Source: Sporomusa termitida (GTDB lineage Bacteria; Bacillota; Negativicutes; Sporomusales; Sporomusaceae). From it: a stretch of DNA of 64,000 nt. The stretch covers positions 4,280,501 through 4,344,500 of the forward strand of contig NZ_CP036259.1 in NCBI RefSeq assembly GCF_007641255.1. The letters are read 5' to 3'. Each line of letters opens with the position of its first letter. Within the stretch, counting starts at the first letter, position 1. The translations under genes were made by a program, and so were the position numbers. Below, piece after piece: positions 61,064 through 64,000 of the stretch. The notes beneath the pieces were generated by a model. It saw only the letters and a list, made by a program, of their open reading frames with translations. It did not search any database and was not told where the DNA came from.

Positions 61064-62035
61064 ATGAAAAGACTACTGGGACTGATCGTCTCACTTGCGC
61101 TGTTGACAGGCCTGTTGGCCGGCTGTACCGGAATTCCTGCGCAAAACAGTGCAAACACGCCGGCGGCAACAAGCGGGAATAAGGCGATGCAAGCCGCGTG
61201 GCCGCGGACGATTACAGACGCCGCCGGCAATAAAGTTGTTTTAAAAGAGCCGCCGCAAAGAATAGCGATTCTTCATTCCTTGTATCTGGAATACTTCTTT
61301 GCCCTGGGAACACCGCCGGTTGCGTCTATGGGCGCCTCGAAGGGAAATGCCATGAAGGCGTTGGCGGAATGGGAGACGCTTAAACCCTATGCGGGAACAG
61401 CCGACATTATAGACTTAGGCAGTGCCCGCGAGTTGAACTTAGAGGCAATTTTAGCAGCAAACCCGGATGTCATCGTCACTTTTAAAGGGCAAGGTCATTT
61501 AGCTGAAATTTATGACCAGCTGGTGCAGATTGCGCCTGTCATTCAAGTTGATTTTAACGCTTCCTGGCAGGACCAGACCTCAGCCTGCGCTGAAATTGTC
61601 GGCAAAGAAGCCTTGGCCCGGGATTTCATTAAAGAAACTGAGACAATCATTGCTACCACCAAAGATAAGTTGAGCAAACACAACAACAAAACGATTGCCC
61701 TGTTCCGCACCGATGGAAAATCATTTATCTCCCGCGGCACTAAGGAATATTACGAAACTTTCGGCATTGCTAAGCCCCCGGGCTATCCGGATGATTATCA
61801 AACCTTATCCCTGGAGGCAGTCGCTGAGATGAATCCCGATTATATTGTTTTTCAGGATTCCACGCAAACTGCGCAGACCTTTGTGCAAGCGCAGGCAGCC
61901 TCCGCTGTATGGCAGTCATTAGCGGCAGTGAAAAATAGACAGATTATCTATTTTGACGATTCTCTCAATACCTTTGGGCCTCTGGCCATGCGGGCTGCGG
62001 CTGACAAACTGGCACAGATATTTTCGGAGGAATAG
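61064..62035 (+). CDS. Iron-siderophore ABC transporter binding lipoprotein
   Basis: 323 residues. Lipobox LLAGC (Cys about residue 21), then a Peripla_BP_2 (FepB/FhuD-like) fold with RIAILHSLYLEYFFALG and PDVIVTFKGQGH segments. GGAGGAA lies 8 bases before the ATG. It binds ferric siderophore for the two FecCD permeases downstream; a terminator-like hairpin (62038-62084) separates them. Confidence 0.92.
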   Translation: MKRLLGLIVSLALLTGLLAGCTGIPAQNSANTPAATSGNKAMQAAWPRTITDAAGNKVVLKEPPQRIAILHSLYLEYFFALGTPPVASMGASKGNAMKALAEWETLKPYAGTADIIDLGSARELNLEAILAANPDVIVTFKGQGHLAEIYDQLVQIAPVIQVDFNASWQDQTSACAEIVGKEALARDFIKETETIIATTKDKLSKHNNKTIALFRTDGKSFISRGTKEYYETFGIAKPPGYPDDYQTLSLEAVAEMNPDYIVFQDSTQTAQTFVQAQAASAVWQSLAAVKNRQIIYFDDSLNTFGPLAMRAAADKLAQIFSEE

Positions 62036-62037
62036 TT

Positions 62038-62084
62038 AAAAAACGGACACAGACTGTTTAAATAGCCTGTGCCTGTTTTTTCTC
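62038..62084 (+). terminator. Partial terminator between binding protein and permease
   Basis: AAACG.ACACAG.CT pairs with AG.CTGTG.C.GTTT and is followed by TTTTTTCTC. Within an operon it would lower permease expression relative to the binding protein. Confidence 0.6.
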
Positions 62085-62128
62085 GTTAAAAACGCTTTAT
62101 CATTGAGGAAAAGAGGCAAATATCCGGC

Positions 62129-63172
62129 ATGAAACAGACAACCAAACCGGCACCGACGGCTCAAATAAATAAAAAAGGCCGCCCGTGGGCAGCGTGGCTC
62201 ATTATCGTAGCGGGGTCGGGGCTGCTGGTCCTGCTCATGATGTTTTCCATCACCAGGGGCGCGGCGGCAATTCCGTTCTTCGCCGTAGGGGACGCCCTGG
62301 TTCGCTTTGATGCGAAGAATACCCAGCACTTAATTGTTCTTGACCTCCGCCTGCCCCGGGTTATTGCCAGCGCCTTAGTTGGCGCTGCCTTGGCCGTAGC
62401 CGGAGCCGTTATGCAGGGCACGACCCGGAATCCCCTGGCCGATTCCGGGCTGATGGGGCTGAACGCCGGTGCCGGTTTTGCCCTGTCCATCTGCTTTGCC
62501 TTCTTTCCGCGTCTGGGCTATATGCAGCTCATTCTGTTCTCCTTTCTGGGCGCGGCCTTAGGCGCGGCCCTGGTCGGCGGCATCGCTTCCCTGCGCCGCG
62601 GCGGCGCTACCCCCATGCGCCTGGTATTGGCAGGGGCCGCGGTCAGTGCCCTGCTGGCGGCGCTTAGTCAGGGTATCGCCCTGTACTTCGATGTTGCGCA
62701 GGACATAATGTTCTGGACAACCGGCGGCGTAGCCGCTGCCAGCTGGGAGCAAATCAGAATCATGGCGCCGTGGATACTTGGTGCACTCCTGGGGTCCATC
62801 GCCCTGGCCCGCTCCGTCTCCCTGCTGAGTCTTGGCCAGGATGTGGCCAAAGGCTTGGGGCTGAATACGGCGGTGGGCAATGGGCTGTGCTTCCTGATCG
62901 TGCTGATACTGGCGGGCGCTTCCGTTTCCGTTGTGGGCGCTGTGGGCTTTGTCGGCCTTATCATCCCGCATCTGGCGCGGTATTTTGTGGGCGTGGATTA
63001 CCGCTGGGTTATCCCGTCCTCGGCGGTGTTGGGCGCACTGCTCCTGGTGCTGGCCGATTTGGGGGCCCGGACGCTCAATCCGCCTTTTGAAACCCCTATC
63101 GGCGCACTGATCGGGCTGATCGGCGTTCCTTGCTTTTTATATCTGGCCCGCCAGCAAAGGATGGGACTATGA
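62129..63172 (+). CDS. FecCD-family iron-siderophore permease
   Basis: 347 residues, about ten helices. RLPRVIASALVGAALAVAGAVMQGTTRNPLADSGLMGLNAGA (about residues 71-112, cited by position; key RLPR, QG.TRNPLA, G.N.GA) and GAVGFVGLIIPHLAR are the FecCD signatures. The stop overlaps the next gene's start by 4 bases. Confidence 0.93.
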   Translation: MKQTTKPAPTAQINKKGRPWAAWLIIVAGSGLLVLLMMFSITRGAAAIPFFAVGDALVRFDAKNTQHLIVLDLRLPRVIASALVGAALAVAGAVMQGTTRNPLADSGLMGLNAGAGFALSICFAFFPRLGYMQLILFSFLGAALGAALVGGIASLRRGGATPMRLVLAGAAVSALLAALSQGIALYFDVAQDIMFWTTGGVAAASWEQIRIMAPWILGALLGSIALARSVSLLSLGQDVAKGLGLNTAVGNGLCFLIVLILAGASVSVVGAVGFVGLIIPHLARYFVGVDYRWVIPSSAVLGALLLVLADLGARTLNPPFETPIGALIGLIGVPCFLYLARQQRMGL

Positions 63173-64000
63173 TGACAAACCAGCCGCAAACAAACCAAAC
63201 CTACACAAGAAAAATTGCTGTGCGCCACACGGCCGTTATTGCCGGCTGCTCGGTGCTGCTCCTGCTTTCCTTTATCATCAGCATGAACACCGGCTACACG
63301 AACCTGGCGCCGCTGGATACGCTGCGCACTCTGTTCGGCGGCGGTACGGCCAGGGAAAACCTTATTCTGTTCGATTTCCGGCTGCCCCGTATTGTGGTTT
63401 CCATCCTGGTCGGGGCCGGACTGGCGCTGTCCGGCTGCATCATCCAGGGCGTCGCCAAAAATGCGCTGGCCGACCCCGGCCTGCTCGGCATTAACGCCGG
63501 CGCGGGCCTGATGGTCATCCTGTATGTGCTGTTCTTCGGGACGCAATCCTTTCTGTCGGTATTCACGCTGCCGTTTCTGGCCCTGTTTGGCGCCGGCGTA
63601 ACGGCGGTGATCATCTATGCGCTGGCCTTCAAGAAAGAAGAAGGCGTAGCGCCCCTGCGCCTGATTTTAACCGGGGTGGCGGTGCAGGCCGGCATTTCGT
63701 CCCTGACCACCGTGCTGGTAGTCAAGCTGGCTGACACCCAGTTTGACTTTGTAGCAACCTGGCAGGCAGGCAGCATTTGGGCCAGCAACTGGAAATTCGT
63801 GCTGGCCCTGCTGCCTTGGCTGCTGCTCCTGATTCCCTATGTGTTGTTCAAGGCCCGCGTGCTGGATGTGCTGAATCTGGGGGACGATGTGGCCCACAGC
63901 CTGGGCGCGGCGGTGGAACGGGAACGGCGCCGGTTGCTTGCCGCTGCAGTCGCGCTGGCCGCCGCCTGCGTGGCGGTCAGCGGCAGCATCAGCTTTGTGG
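63169..64000 (+). CDS. FecCD-family iron-siderophore permease (cut by window end)
   Basis: The first 277 codons are in the window. RLPRIVVSILVGAGLALSGC, then QGVAKNALADPGLLGINAGA, mark a second FecCD permease. Start at ATG 63169, overlapping the previous stop (ATGA). With the first permease it forms the heterodimeric channel; an ATPase gene is expected just beyond the window. Confidence 0.93.
   Translation, partial: MMTNQPQTNQTYTRKIAVRHTAVIAGCSVLLLLSFIISMNTGYTNLAPLDTLRTLFGGGTARENLILFDFRLPRIVVSILVGAGLALSGCIIQGVAKNALADPGLLGINAGAGLMVILYVLFFGTQSFLSVFTLPFLALFGAGVTAVIIYALAFKKEEGVAPLRLILTGVAVQAGISSLTTVLVVKLADTQFDFVATWQAGSIWASNWKFVLALLPWLLLLIPYVLFKARVLDVLNLGDDVAHSLGAAVERERRRLLAAAVALAAACVAVSGSISFV

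Overview
The window looks like a chromosomal segment of an outer-membrane-bearing Firmicute (Negativicutes, most likely Sporomusaceae). This is inferred from a mixture of traits. It has three TonB-dependent outer-membrane receptors, an LptA/OstA-like periplasmic protein and an AsmA-like protein, which require an outer membrane. It also has strong AGGAGG ribosome sites, many GTG/TTG starts, a PucR regulator and a RocB/RocD arginine-type module, which are typical of Firmicutes. No rRNA, tRNA, CRISPR array or intact transposase was seen.

Layout. 1-827: end of an OmpR-type two-component system. 1-6.5 kb: sparse region with a Cys-rich exported protein, a convergent small-RNA-like locus, a ZIP metal transporter, an AsmA-like protein and two gene relics. 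6.5-7 kb: LptA-like protein. 7.1-13.4 kb (minus): catabolic operon with an Asp/Glu-racemase-fold protein, BASS symporter, GlcG/HbpS protein, FadR-type regulator, class II aldolase, BKACE enzyme and DUF1537 four-carbon acid-sugar kinase. 13.6-15.2 kb: nitroreductase, L,D-transpeptidase and a group II intron domain V-like relic. 15.3-26.8 kb (minus): amino/imino-acid or opine catabolic regulon. It comprises a polar amino-acid ABC importer, a saccharopine-dehydrogenase-like protein, a four-subunit HcnABC/opine-oxidase-type flavoprotein whose large subunit carries two 4Fe-4S motifs, an aldehyde dehydrogenase, a FadR regulator, an aminotransferase and a D-2-hydroxyacid dehydrogenase. Two identical-type TTGGTC-N-GACCAA operators lie in the -35/-10 spacers of its two promoters. 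27.3-31.6 kb: ion-transporter-like membrane protein, an ABC-F relic beside an 18-bp inverted-repeat element, a divergent pair of XRE regulators with three ATGC-N6-GCAT-like sites, and a chemoreceptor. 32.1-36.9 kb (minus): RocD, RocB and a truncated arginase-family gene, abutted by an antibiotic-resistance-type ABC-F gene that has its own transcription-attenuation leader.

37.3-40.8 kb: an orphan TonB siderophore receptor and a class A serine hydrolase. 40.8-48.6 kb (minus): M20 deacylase, a complete LivFGMHK importer and a PucR regulator. 48.9 kb: small EamA transporter. 49.6-64 kb: iron-siderophore island. One half is a minus-strand TonB receptor plus a CeuBCD/YclNOPQ-like ABC importer. The other is a plus-strand TonB receptor, binding lipoprotein and two FecCD permeases (the last cut by the window end). 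Between them sit LysR and AraC regulators and Fur boxes.

The two SxxxYALxGSSLFW-type TonB receptors (37.3 and 58.8 kb) are paralogues and share an upstream design: a 32-bp repeat unit, a TATTCT -10 at the same offset, and a Fur-like site. The downstream promoter has three such units in exact 32-bp phase, which suggests control by the neighbouring AraC-type regulator. The window also holds an unusual number of gene relics (DUF1537 kinase, histidine phosphatase, ABC-F, arginase family, group II intron), pointing to repeated insertion and deletion.
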